DNA of 64,000 bases from Stomoxys calcitrans (GCF_963082655.1 NC_081555.1:24169291-24233290), one strand, 5' to 3'; positions 20,525-32,185 are shown, counted from the first letter of the stretch. Numbers and translations: made by a program. The notes: generated by a model from the sequence alone, not told the origin.

Positions 20525-23051
20525 CTGAGTGATGTCCCGCATCATCATCATCGTCCTCATCATCTCCATCAGCTCCATGATGGCGATGATGTTGCTCCTT
20601 ATCCGAGGGGCTACTGCAACTGCTATCGATATTTCGTATAGTGCCCTCTGCCGTCGAAGAGAGCGTCGAATGCTCCTGGATCAAAGTCTCGGTGCCTGAA
20701 CAATTTTGTTCACCAGCCATTGGGGCTATGTCAGCATCTAATATCTTAAAACGTTCCCTTATCAATTCAGCACATTTCTCTGCACGGAAATAGGAATCCA
20801 ATTCATCCAAAGCCAAGGGGCAAACATCGTATTGCAAATAGAAATCTTTACCCCAGCTGCCAGTACAAAAAAATGTATTGGCATTTCCCCCGTTCGCCGA
20901 GGAGGAGGAGGCGGGAGTATTTTGCATTTGGTTTTGATGTTGCGAGGCAATGGATTTCAACAGAGAGTTGCTGCGTGACAGCTTGGTGGAATGGGCCCTA
21001 CGTATAAAAGACAAAGACTTTTTGGCCGGTGATGTTATCTGGTGGGGATGTGGGGGATAGTTTTTGCCACTATTATTGCTGTTGGGTGGTGAGGTCAGCG
21101 AATTATCCGATGAGGATGACATAGATGTGGTGGTATTGGTTAATTTCGGCGTTGACTTTAGCAAAAAGAGATTTTTGGGTGGAAATGCTGAGGTTATGAT
21201 GGTGTTGACAGTTTTGGCATTCTTTCCCTCGCGATGTAAATTACAAGCCTGCGAGCCACCGAATTTGCGACTTAACGAAGTTACCGCGCACGAGTTATTT
21301 GTGTCGGAGGCCGATTTTTTAGTTTTCACACTGCTTGAGTTGAGGTTCGAAGTGGCGGCGTTATCCAATGCCTCACCTTGCTGCAAAACGACTGAAGGTG
21401 ATAGGTTTTGAGGTAAAGTTTTTGCCTTAACTCGCAAAATATTAGGAGAGGGTGTCATTGATGACGACGAAGACGCCGAAGTCGATGTCTGTTTCGTGGG
21501 TGTTGTTTGGCTACAGACTTTGTTTACTTGCGTTGAATTTGACACCGCCGCCGCCGTTGCCGCTGCCGTTGACGAAGCTTTTATTTTGGCGACATTGATT
21601 AGATTTTGCTCAGAGCTTTGTTGTGAGGCCGTCGACGCCGGCACCGATAAGATGTTGGTGCGAGAGCGCGATTTCATCATTTTGATGGGTGTCGAGGTAT
21701 TGGTCTGCATGCGACTTATCTCTGAGTCGTCATCGTCATCGTACTCACTGCATTTCTGAGGAGTAGCAGCCGAAGTGCTGCTGTTTGTTATTAGAGAGGA
21801 ATTTGCCGACACTGAAGTGTTATCAAGCTGCGAAGACAACGACACTTTGGTGGCTAATTGTTTGTTTGTTGTTTTTGTAGCCACTGCGGAGGGAGCGGGA
21901 GAGTTTTGCTTTATCGATGACGTTTGCGTTTTAGCAGGGGTGTTCAATAGGGCTTCCCCATTGGCGCCATCACTGTAACGCGAGCGTGGTGTTAGCAGGG
22001 GCCATTTGCTGGAATTGCCTGCTGTGGTGGATGTAGAAGTGGAGCTCTTATAGGAACTCGATGATTTTCGAGCATCACCCAAATGTTCACTTATGGAACA
22101 GGTCAAGGAGTTACGAGGCGAGCCCCCATCTTCATGGGTATTCAGTATGACTCCATAACGTTTGGTGCGAGCCGAGCTGGGATTTTGTGGCCTAGTCTTG
22201 GGCAAAGGAGTGGAATGATTTGAGGACAGCGTGGACTTGTTGGAGCTGGTAGAGCTTAATCTATTGGTAGTGGCGGTATTGGTGGTGGTTGCCGATGACT
22301 TAGATGAAGCCAGCGAGGAAGTCTTGCTATTGCGTTTTACCGCCGACGCCAGAGAAGAGTTGCTAGTTTTCTCTGGCGTGGTGGTAATGGGTGGTTGTTG
22401 CTTAACCATTTTACTTTTATTCATGGCTATAATGAATTCTGCAGCATCGCTGTCATCATCCAAATCCCCAGATAAATCATCCGAGACCCCGGTCAAACTC
22501 CAATTGAAGCCACATGGAGGAGCCATTTTCTTGGAGGAGGTTGAGCTCTTTGAACCCCCACCACTGCGATAGCCCGAAGAAGCCGAGGAAGAATTGGAGG
22601 AGGTGGTGCTAAAACCCAAAGTACTATTGGCTCTTTCAAACAAAAGAGTGGTAACCTTGACCGAGGTGGTGCTGCTTCTGGGAGAACCTCCTCCCAAGGC
22701 GCTAGATTTGTTCTGGCTGCTAGAGGATTTGCCAAAAAGTCCTGTAGAGGATTTCTTCAAGTTAGTGTTGCTGGAATTTTTGAAATCCTTGCTGCTGGTC
22801 GAATGACTAGTCAAACTGGAGAGACTGCCCGAAGTGGAGTTCTTATCCACCTCGTCCTTATTAGAGCTGCAGCTATCGGCTGCCAAAGATTCGTCGTCCT
22901 CTATGACCAAAGGCACATAAAATGTAGAGCGCCTTCGTTGAGTTTTCTCCTCTTTGTCCAAAGGTGAGTTAGATGAAGTGGTAGGGTTTACAGAAGCTAG
23001 AGAAGTATTGGAGCGATTAAGAGTTGTGCTATTATCCAAGGACTGCAACAT
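20525..23051 (-). CDS. Exon of a Ser/Thr/Asn-rich, intrinsically disordered host protein
   Basis: One exon encodes about 842 residues and is the only convincing host coding sequence here. The first ATG in frame (MLQSLDNSTT) is at 23051; an in-frame stop lies about 54 bases upstream with no earlier ATG, so this is either the true start or an internal exon entered through an unseen acceptor. Most of the protein is low-complexity Ser/Thr/Asn/Lys with poly-Ser and poly-Ala runs. A compact, charged block at about residues 725-776 (SWGKDFYLQYDVC...LDSYFRAEKCAELIRERFK) looks folded; RRRSTFYVPLVIEDDE near residue 40 and SLSFIRRAHSTKLSRSNSLL also look conserved. The end is His- and Asp-rich. The frame reaches CAG|GTATGT, a strong 5' splice donor, so the coding sequence continues beyond it. 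I do not recognise the family; a cytoskeletal or signalling scaffold is possible but is a guess. Confidence 0.85.
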
Positions 23052-24555
23052 TGTATTGACCAAGGAAATCCTCTCAAGGAATAAAGCGGCAGAAAAGTTT
23101 TACATAGATTTTAAAAGAAAGATTTCTTAAAATCTTTCAAAATGTAGGGCATTTTTGCAAAGTCACTAAGACCTTTTTTAATAAATGGCCACTTTTTTTA
23201 ATAATATGACTGAGTAGTACTTTTCTTTATACGTTTTTTTTACTATTTATGAAAAATAGGTAGGTACTTGTTCACTTTTTTTTGGTTATAGATAATTAAC
23301 TTTCTGTATAAATATGGCAACAATTTCTCTTGACTTTTAAAGTTGTTGTTTATTTTTACATATTTCCTTTTTTTAAATTTACCACACTTTTCACTACTTC
23401 CTTTATTTATTTTTTTTTTTAACTTTAAAGAATTTCATTTACAGCTTCATGCTGCACACTCCTCGTTACTCCACATATGTATGAACGAACACAAGAAACA
23501 GGCACCACAAAAACTTGCCCTGCAACTTCATAAAAACAGCCGCAGCAAACGTCAGTTGTCAATGTGCATATTTTCTGGTTATTTTTTTATGCCACCACCA
23601 TCATCACTAGCCACTATTTTGGGCAAACAAGTTGTTAAAAGATATTTTGATTTAGGAAGGAAAAACAATTAAATATTCTTTTCTAAGCATTTTTAACACA
23701 TATACACTTAACGTTTCTTTAAATTAATTTATTTTTTTTACAAATACTTAACAATTTCCTTTCTTTTTAAATTAAAAACAATACAATTTCAATTTCATTG
23801 TTTTCTATGGTGTATTATTATTTAGTGTGTTTTTCCCGTTTCCGTTTTCTATACTACTCTTTCTATCAACCGTCGCACTCAAACTAAACTGTAGCGCAAT
23901 TCCATTGCGCTAACACTTCACTCAAACCCTGACCAACACACACGCACACACAATTCTCCATGCAATCCAAAGAATGCTGCAACAATCTGACCGGGAGAGA
24001 CTGTGAGTTGTTGACTTAAAGAGAGTTTAGCAGTTTCGCTCAAGAAGATCTTTTGAGTGGAGAGCATTGTAAGTTATGCAAACAAAGAGTTACCAGATTA
24101 ATTGTGTTAAAATATGAACAGAAAAATGAATGAGTGTCATAAAGGGGCTATACCAACGCATATATCAACAGTGAAGTTATGACGTAGGTGATGATGGATA
24201 CCAAGTAACGGCAGTCAGGCCACTTAACTATGGGAAAAGACCTCTTGATAAAGATAGAAAGCTATTGTAGAAGGTGCCGTGAGATCCACATGCTTTTGTA
24301 GTTCTTAATATTCATGTTAGAGGCGTTGGGCCACTAACCCGTCCTTAAAAAATAACAAAATATTCTAAAGAGGCAAATGAATAATAGAAAATAGATCACA
24401 AAAAACGTTTTAAGGGACAATGATTTCCGAATGACGGATGTATTGGAAAATTACAATGGCGACAGGACAGCCTCGACCACAATGAAAACCGAAAGGTGAC
24501 ACGTTATATTATAGCTGTCAAGATACGAGTCATAATTTTGGCTGTGGTGTCGGAG
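23052..24555. other. Upstream flank of the Ser-rich exon (5' UTR, intron or promoter)
   Basis: T-rich sequence at 23090-23780 is followed by a CA-rich, more complex part at 23850-24030 that resembles dipteran promoter/5' UTR DNA for a minus-strand gene. No definite TATA or initiator was seen. Plus-strand frames here are not protein-like. Confidence 0.4.
23892..23912. promoter_or_regulatory. 9-bp palindrome TAGCGCAAT-TCC-ATTGCGCTA
   Basis: A perfect inverted repeat with a 3-base spacer, about 840 bp upstream of the Ser-rich ATG in the most promoter-like part of the flank. It is GC-rich relative to its surroundings and could be a dimeric factor site; that role is inference. Confidence 0.45.
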
Positions 24556-24559
24556 ACAA

Positions 24560-24862
24560 AAAAACTTGTCTCCAGACTAGCATAAAAGCCAAATTCTTCT
24601 ACATCAGTCTCATATGAGCGTATGCCCCAACTTAAGACAAGGACAAACATTTTTTTAGGAAAGCCTAGAGAGAACATATGAAAGCTGGCCCCACATGACC
24701 TTAAAGTTATGCCAGAAGATTATTATGCCGACATAGAAAATAAGAATATTTTTTCAATAGTTGATACCTCCACGAAGGCTAGTCTTATAATGGATTGAGA
24801 CTAATGGATTTCGCCACGACAAAAAAAACAGTACCAGATTTCCGACATTACCACGTCGAAGC
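24560..24862 (+). pseudogene. LINE endonuclease-domain remnant, copy 1
   Basis: A diverged copy of the segment at 25.54-25.84 kb. The sequence from GAAAGCTGGCCCCACATGAC through GCCGACATAGAAAATAAGAA and GATTTCGCCACGACAAAAAAA corresponds to the LINE apurinic-type endonuclease region around the GDFNA-IGKE and GLRL-DFA motifs. It is broken by frameshifts and stops. Confidence 0.6.
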
Positions 24863-25196
24863 AAGGTTAGATTTAAGTGGCAGTCTACAATCAAACTTAA
24901 TTAGATGTTCTCGTCCAGTGCGATACCACAGGAACAGGTGAAGGAAGATGCCTTCTAGTTCCTAACGTTGAATCGTCCAGATCCCTTTAAAAATCCCAAC
25001 GACTTGCGACAATTTAGACAATTTTCCAAGAACCTAAATTGGACGTCTGCCTGCCAGCAAATGTTCTATAGTCTCCTTTTCCTCGGTGTCCTCACAGCTT
25101 CTGTAGAAATTGTTACTTGCAAACGTCAATCTGTCAACATGTTTCCGATCAGACAGTGGTCTGTCATGTCAAATTTGCCCATGAAAATTCCATTAA
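24863..25196 (-). pseudogene. RNase H-type LINE 3' end, copy 1 (minus)
   Basis: On the minus strand it encodes the end of the same LINE family as 9.8-10.6 kb: a zinc-motif region followed by the W-F-N-GRN tail, the CCTGTGGTATC segment and a 3' terminus near 24865 (reverse GGTTAGATTTAAGTGGCAG). Stops interrupt it. Confidence 0.7.
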
Positions 25197-25538
25197 TAGA
25201 GATGGACGATGGGTAAATACCCAAAACGTATTTACTCGGTAAATTGGGTAAATACCTGGGTATTTACCCATTTATACCCAAAAGCTGGGAATTTAAAATT
25301 TTGCAGATATCTTATAAAAATATTTTCCAAACAATTTTTGATGATTTCGTATTCTTTGTATATAAACCTGATCTTCTGATCTCATAAAATCGGATTTTAG
25401 TTATATTTAACCGCTATATAGATCGATCTCCAGACTTAAAGACTTAAGGCAATAAATTGGCAATTTTTCATCCGAATTCGATGAAATTTGGCACAGTACC
25501 CAAGCGTTGGGTATTTACCCGGCAGAAACCTATCTCTA
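25197..25538. mobile_element. hAT-like MITE
   Basis: The left end TAGAGATGGACGATGGGTAAATACCC and the right end, reversed TAGAGATAGGTTTCTGCCGGGTAAATACCC, form imperfect terminal inverted repeats starting with TAGAGAT, typical of hAT ends. The interior is AT-rich with no open frame. Flanking 8-mers (TCCATTAA / CTTATGAA) are not a convincing duplication. It lies exactly between two copies of a LINE composite. Confidence 0.65.
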
Positions 25539-25540
25539 CT

Positions 25541-25842
25541 TATGAAAGCTGGCCCCACATGACACTAAAATTGTGCCAGAAGATTATCATGCCGACATAG
25601 GAAAGAAGAATATTTTTGGTTCAATAGTCGGTGCCTCCATGAAGGCCCGTCTTATAATGGATTTCGCCACGACAAAAAAAAAAAACAGTACCAGATTTCA
25701 ATCTTCTGATATCCACAGTACTACGTGGTTGTCCTCCAATCAAACAACGAGAAATCAGATAAATTCAGTAGTTTATGATAGAAGCCATTCGTTAAGCTTA
25801 TCTGTAGTACGATCGAGCCGAGAAATGAAAATTTATTAGGGA
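25541..25842 (+). pseudogene. LINE endonuclease-domain remnant, copy 2
   Basis: The open frame 25573-25839 reads DIGKKNIFGSIVG, DFATTKK, STRFQSSDIHSTTWLS and QTTRNQINSVV. This is the endonuclease block found in insect LINEs whose proteins are often labelled craniofacial-development-protein-2-like. It corresponds to the region after GDFNA, including the TTW-S and R-QID-V motifs; the catalytic SDH block is missing. Confidence 0.75.
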
Positions 25843-25859
25843 CATTACCATGTCAGAGC

Positions 25860-26200
25860 CTGAGTCGCATATCTAGGTTTGCTATCAGACAAATTTAGAC
25901 ATTTTCATCCATTGTGATACCACAGAAACAGGAGAAGAAAGGTGCCTGCCGTTGACTCATCCAGATCCCTTTAAAAAGCCAAACAACTTGCGCTAATTCA
26001 GACAATTTCTCAAAGAAATGAGAACCAAAGGTTTGCCTACCAGTGCGCGATACACTCAGCAGATGTTCTATTGTCTCCTCTTTCTCGATCTCCTCACAGC
26101 TTCGGCAGTTGTTATTTGCCACCTTAAATCTGTCAGCATGATTTCCGATCGGAAAGTGATGTCAAATTTACCCATGAACATTCATAAGAAACAGCGGAGA
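25860..26200 (-). pseudogene. RNase H-type LINE 3' end, copy 2 (minus)
   Basis: The minus-strand frame 26122-25895 contains the C-terminal zinc motif CRSCEEIEKEETIEHLLSV (last Cys replaced), GSHFFEKLSELA and a W-F-G-IW-like tail ending DENV. It duplicates 24.87-25.20 kb, so the endonuclease(+)/3' end(-) composite was copied as a block. Confidence 0.8.
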
Positions 26201-26229
26201 TACTTCTCTCATATCAATGAGTGCTGTCA

Positions 26230-26400
26230 GCCACAAGTTTAAGCTCCTGATAAGGGAGCTCCTTTTTATTTGCCAGTTCGAACGTCTTGCCGCAGAGCTA
26301 CCTCAGGTGTCGTCAGCTCTGGGTGGAGATAACAACCGTTGAAACATTCTTCAGGCATTCAGTGTCAAAGGTGGAGGCCGCAACCATTATATACTACATT
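26230..26400 (-). repeat. tRNA-derived SINE, degenerate
   Basis: Reversed, the text shows AAGGAGCTCCCTTATCAGGAGCTTAAA, TGCCGCAAGACGTTCGAAC and the CAACGGTTGTTATCTCCACCCAGAGCTGACGACACC body, matching the middle and tail of the family. The Pol III boxes are decayed. Confidence 0.6.
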
Positions 26401-28187
26401 GAAAATGCCGCGAATCCTATGCTTGAGTACTAAAAGTCTCCGGGGTCGGAATGACCTTACCCACCTATGCATGCTTGACCCAATTGGATTGCTACCTCCA
26501 CATATAAATATGGGGTTACAACAACGACCAAGAATGTCAAAACTCTACTGAATCCAAGAATGCATCATACATAGCAAACCTGCAATCAAAAGAAGCGCAA
26601 GGCGAAGGATTGCTATCAGCTGAAAAGGAGAGAGAGAGAGAGAGAAACGATGCTTTTTGCAGTTAGAAGAGCGAAATGGAAACACGTGAGCGTTTGAATT
26701 TATGGGGTTTCAGACTGAAGTTTACAAGTCTGGGATACTGGAAATTCTAGTAAGGAACTAAAAATCAAACTGAATGCTAGAAAGCAGCTCATCCTTCTTC
26801 GGAGGTAAATAATGATATCTGGTAACAGTGTTTAGGTTGTCGAAAGAAGGAATTTCACAACTTTTGGTATGTGATAGTGTCGGCGGCGACAATATCACAG
26901 TCATTATAAGGTAAAGAACAATAAGGTGATGGCAGGCCAGCTGATTTTATAACCTCAGGCGACATGCGGATGGCGGTGAAAAGTATACCGCAGCCAATAC
27001 TCTATAATGTATTAAGCTCCGTCATTATGAAGTCGGCGTAGCATAATCAGGTTGAAGAACAAGGCACCAGTAGCCGAGGGGTTGCCAGCTAAATTCATAT
27101 TCCACATACATATTCCCAAATACCCATATTGGCTTAAATTGTAAACATGTCCGTTTGAGTGTGTTTTGGGGCGGGGCGATCCCCTCCATTATTTGAACCA
27201 AAAATTGCTGGGTTACCATAAGGTTGCAAACAATATTTTTTTTTAAATTGTGCACCCATCTAAAAAAAAACCATTAATTCCCAGATTTAGATATAGCTGC
27301 ATTATAAGTTTATCGCCCGATTTTCACTTCTATGGCCACTGCAAGCGCATTTATTGACCAATCTTGCCAAAATTATGTACAACGCTTTCCTCGACGACTA
27401 CCATTTTTGTTTCATATGAAAAGACGAACAGAGTACCAACCATTACATACAAATAAACAAACTATGACCTTTATATAAGAAGAAGATTCTGATTTTCTTA
27501 ATGCTTCGATATACCTACGATATAAAAAGAAAATTAAATGTCATTCATTATTCAATTCTAACAAAAATGATTGCATAAGACACCAACCAAACTGGAAATG
27601 AATAAGCTAATTTATTAAAAATGTGATTTTGTATAACAACAAAAACCATATGCAAATATTTTAAATTCCCAAAAACTCTACCGAGTACGTATGAATCATG
27701 CATTGGCAAACAACAATAACAAAAAGAGCCGGTAAACACCATAAGCTGAGATTCATTTCACCTAGTTATTGCTCTTTATACAATCAAGCGATCTGGCAAT
27801 ATAAACTCTAGAGAGAGAGAGAGAGAGAGTATTGAGTGAAAATATCAAAACAAAATATTGCACTCAAAGTAACTTGAACTCTCTCTCTCTCTCTCTTTCT
27901 CTTCCTCAATGAAAAACTGTTATTTTTGATTTTGTAAAGATTGCCAGGCAACAGAGTTGATTCGGAAGCAAGCAGACAATCAATTGGAAAATAGGGGAGG
28001 GGGGAGGATTGAACAAAAACAGAAGATACAAATGTAATTGGTATGCAAAATTATGAATTTACGAGATACATTGTATAAGTGTCATTTTTTGACCTCAGAT
28101 TCAATGAATTTAAATAGAAAAGATAAAAGGCAATTGTAGTTTTGGTTATTGTTGGTGATTTGAATGGATTGTTGAGGTAAAAAACAA
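26401..28187. other. AT-rich non-coding DNA with GA/CT tracts
   Basis: No gene was recognised. A (GA)n tract lies at 26629-26644 and a paired (GA)n/(CT)n structure at 27808-27905. Confidence 0.5.
27808..27905. repeat. Inverted (GA)n ... (CT)n microsatellites
   Basis: A GA tract (27811-27829) followed by TATTGAGTG is mirrored by CACTCAA and a CT tract (27880-27903). The two could pair as a long imperfect hairpin. GA tracts are binding sites for GAGA-type factors in flies; function here is not shown. Confidence 0.65.
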
Positions 28188-29514
28188 GTAAAAGCGTGCT
28201 AAGTTCGGCCGGGCCGAATCTTATATACCCTCCACCATCGAACGCATTTGACGAGTTCTTTTCCCGGCATCTCTTCTTAGGCAAAAAAGGATATAAGAAA
28301 AGAGTTGCTCTGCTATTAAAACGATATCAAGATTTGGTCCGGTTCGGACCACAATTAAATTATATGTTGGAGACCTGTGTAAAATTTCAGCCAATTCGTA
28401 TAAGAATTGCGCCCAATGGGGCTCACGAAGTAAAATAGAGAGAACGATTTATATGGGATCTGTATCGGGCTATAGACCGATTCAGACCATAATAAACACG
28501 TTTGTTGATGGTCATGAGAGGATCCGTCGTACAAAATTTCAGGCATATCGGATAATAATTGCGACTTCTAGGGGTCAAGAAGTCAAGATCCCAGATCGGT
28601 TTATATGGCAGCTATATCAGGTTATGAACCTTATTTGACACAGTTGTTGAGAGTAAAAATAAAATACGTCATGCAAAATTTCAGCCAAATCGGATAGGAA
28701 TTGCGCCCTCTAGAAGCTCAAGAAATCAAATCCCCAGATCTGTTTATATCACAGCTATATCAGGTTAAGGACCGATTTCAACCATACTTGGCACAGTTGT
28801 TGGATATCATAACGAAATACTTCGTGCAAAAATTCATTCAAATCGGATAGGAATTGTGCCCTCTAGAGGCTCAAGAAGTCAAGACCCAAGATCGGTTTAT
28901 ATGGCAGCTATATCAGGTTATGGACCGATTTAAACCATACTTGGCATAGTTGTTGGATATCATAACAAAAGACGTCGTGCGAAATTCCATTCCATTCGGA
29001 TAAGAATTGCGCCCCCTTGAGGCTCAAGAAGTCAAGACCCAAGATCGGTTTATATGACAGCTATATCAGGTTATGGACCGATTTGAGCCATACTTGGCAC
29101 AGTTGTTGGATATAATAACAAAACACGTCGTGCAAAATTTCATTCCAATCGGATAAGAATTGCGCACTCTAGAGGCTCAAGAAGTCAAGACCCAAGATCG
29201 GTTTATATGGCAGCTATATCAAAACATGGAGCGATATGGCCCATTTACAATACCAACCGACCTACACTAATAAGAAGTATTTGTGCAAAATTTCAAGCGG
29301 CTAGCTTTACTCCTTCGGAAGTTAGCGTGCTTTCGACAGACAGACGGACGGACGGACGGACGGACAGACGGACGGACATGGCTAGATCGACATAAAATGT
29401 CACGACGATCAAGAATATATATACTTTATGGGGTCTCAGACGAATATTTCGAGTAGTTACAAACAGAATGACGAAATTAGTATACCCCCCATCTTATGGT
29501 GGAGGGTATAAAAA
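28188..29514 (+). mobile_element. mini-me/DINE-1-like element, full
   Basis: It starts ACAAGTAAAAGCGTGCTAAG, hairpin TTCGGCC-G-GGCCGAA (28204-28218) and TATACCCTCCACCAT. Tandem 153-bp units follow (GGTTTATATGGCAGCTATATC, GACCGATTTGAACCATACTT, TTGCGCACTCTAGAGGC). A (GACG/GACA)n tract at 29335-29378, the conserved core GGCTAGATCGACATAAAATG...CACGACGATCAAGAATATATA, and ATGGTGGAGGGTATA, the inverse of its start, complete it. The (GTCY)n tract plus core is the published hallmark of dipteran mini-me, related to DINE-1/Helentron-type elements. No protein is encoded. Confidence 0.85.
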
Positions 29515-30527
29515 CGTCTTGCGAAATTTCAGCCAAATCGGATAGAAATTGAGCACTCTAGAAGCTCAAGAAGTCAAGTCCCCAGATCTGTTTATATGAC
29601 AGCTATATCAGTTATGAACCGATTTGAACCATATTTGGCACAGTTGTTGGATATCATAACAAAATACTACGTGCCAAAATTCATTCCAATCGGATAAGAA
29701 TTGCGCACTCTAGAGGCTCAAGAAGTCAAGACCCAAGATCGGTTTATATGACAGCTATATAAGATTATGGACCGATTTGAACCATACTTGGCACAGTTGT
29801 TGGATATCGTAACAAAACACGTCGTGCAAAATTTCATTCCAATCGGATAAGAATTGCGCACTCTAGAGGCTCAAGAAGTCAAGACCCCTGACCGGTTTAT
29901 ATGGCAGCTATATCAGGTTATGAACCGATTTGAACCATATTTGGCACAGTTGTTGGATATAATAACAAAACACGTTGTGCAAAATTACATTCCAATCGGA
30001 TAAGAATTGCGCACTCTAGAGGCTCAAGAAGTCAAGACCCAAGATCGGTTTATATGGCAGCTATATCAGGTTATGGACCGATGTGAACCATACTTGGCAC
30101 AGTTCTTGGGTATCATAACAAAACACGTTGTGCAAAATTTCATCCCAATCGGATAAGAATTGCGCACTCTAGAGGCTCAAGAAGTCAAGACCCAAGATCG
30201 GTTTATATGGCAGCTATATCAAAACATGGACCGATATGGCCCATTTACAATACCAACCGACCTACACTAATAAGAAGTATGTGTGCAAAATTTCAAGCGG
30301 CTAGCTTAACTCCTTCGAAAGTTAGCGTGCTTTCGACAGACAGACGGACGGACGGACGGACGGACGGACGGACGGACGGACAGACGGACGGACATGGCTA
30401 GATCGACATAAAATTTCACGACGATCAAGAATATATATACTTTATGGGGTCTCAGACGAATATTTCGAGTAGTTACAATCAGAATGACGAAATTAGTATA
30501 CCCCCCATCTTATGGTGGAGGGTATAA
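29515..30527 (+). mobile_element. Second mini-me body joined in tandem
   Basis: Immediately after the first terminus the sequence re-enters a 153-bp unit and repeats the last ~1.0 kb of the first copy: units at 29738, 29891, 30044 and 30197, then the (GACG)n tract, core and ATGGTGGAGGGTATA end. The corresponding landmark in copy one is exactly 1000 bp upstream (29197 versus 30197). The start hairpin is absent, so this is a 5'-truncated or unequal-exchange copy. Confidence 0.85.
30336..30394 (+). repeat. (GACG)n microsatellite, expanded copy
   Basis: A GACG/GACA tract, longer by several units than the equivalent tract at 29335-29378 in the neighbouring duplicate. Confidence 0.85.
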
Positions 30528-31960
30528 TATATAAATTCAAAGTTAAATGGGACATTCCAATACATTTGTATGCTAGGTATTTACTGAAACAAACAAATAA
30601 TTCCATGGCTACCATATTGGTTAATATACCCTACCAAAACTAATAAAACCCTTAAAGGGTTTTACAAAACTCAAGCCTTTATATGCTAACATAGGCACAT
30701 ATTAATTTTGTTGCTAACCTGTTTATGATTATTGGTTTTCCCCTGGAGCCATCACTGTTTATACCTATCAATCTAACCGAAAGTCATCTTTGATTTACAC
30801 AGAACAGCTGACTGACTATGACTTTCTAACGTCACATTATGCAGATATGCTACTGTATCATCTACCTGACAGCTGTCAATGACTTAAGGTTCATTAAGCC
30901 ACTGTTTTGAATTATTTCAAAAAAAGAAAGGAGGGTTTCTTTTCGGTCGGCTTAGGGGTTTTCGGAGAAATGTATGCTTATAGCTGTTACTTACTTTTAA
31001 TTTATTTATTTCTTGAGGTCTACATTTCCATATACCATTATTTACATACCTGGAAAGAGAAAGGAGAAAAACAGAAAAATTAATTTTGTTTATATAAAAG
31101 GCCTCATTTAATTTAAGGAATATTTTGTGATTGTCCAACATAAATTGTCTTAGTGACCCCCTAGGGGTTAGGTGAAGAAGAGTGTGTAATATTTGGGTAA
31201 GGCTATTATTAAATTGGATCAAGGAGTTCCTTAACATACCTATAAACAATATTGAAATAGAAAACGAAATGCAAATTGTTTTGAATAAATTTTCTATTTG
31301 AAACGCTTCTCACACAGGAAGGAGGGTTGAAGATGGGCATTCAGCAGAAAGGAAGATTAATAGCGGCTACATGCAAAGTAACATTTATAAACTTCTCAGA
31401 ATGGCAACTATTAAAAATTGGAGGTCCTAATAAAAGTCCACAAGCAAAAATGTATCATATTCAGATATGATTTGACAATGAAATGATAAGATAATTCTTG
31501 ACATGGACAATAAGAAGTTGTCAGGGACGCGATAAGAAGCAACACAAAGTTTAAGTCATCAGGGTCTCATGTGAAGTTTGCGTCTTTCACCGAAAATTCC
31601 CCAAACGGGCATAAATACCGATCGATAATATGAGACATGAATGAAAGGTATTTGGGTGTAAAGTACGAGAGAAGAGTATAAGGCACCAAATGTCAGGACT
31701 TTAATGGAATTTCCAGGCCGTATACAAAGATAAAACCAATAATTAAGGAAAATAAAAGAAGATAGTTATAACATTCCGCATCATACATGAGCTATACTAA
31801 ATGACTGGTGCGGCTATCTATCTTTCATTCATGACACTTTGAAAGACAGACTCCGAATGTAGTGGTTTCATGAAATATAGGTGGCACCAATTGGATATTA
31901 GAATGGAGAAGGTTTTGAGGATATACAAGAAGTAAAAATTCCTAGCATCGATTATTGGAT
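30528..31960. other. Non-coding DNA, no recognised element
   Basis: A short palindrome AAAACCCTT-A-AAGGGTTTT lies at 30645-30663. A minus frame 31249-30917 is not protein-like. Nothing else was identified. Confidence 0.45.
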
Positions 31961-31961
31961 T

Positions 31962-32185
31962 ATGGCGGTGACGAGGTTAGCATGGGTTCGAATCCTGGAG
32001 ACAACATCAGAAAAAAACTTGGTTATGCTCTCACTCAGCATTGGTTATGATCTCACTTATGCTGGCGACATTTATGACGTTTTCAGCCAGTGCAAAAGTT
32101 ATACATAAAGCGGTGTCGCTCCAAAGAATGTCGTTCGGACTCGGCAATAAAAAGTTTTCTTATCATTGAGCTGATCCTTGATGAA
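31962..32185 (+). repeat. tRNA-derived SINE, diverged
   Basis: GACGAGGTTAGCATG, the B-box GGTTCGAATCC, an internally duplicated TTGGTTATG...CTCACT stretch, GCTGGCGACATTT, then GTTCGGACTCGGCAATAAAAAG and CTTATCATTGAGCT follow the family order. The 5' end is truncated. Confidence 0.75.

Noticed and set aside
21064..22806. Several plus-strand frames opposite the Ser-rich exon
   Set aside because: They are antisense shadows of a Ser/Thr-rich coding strand; Leu/Val-rich composition follows from the codon complement.
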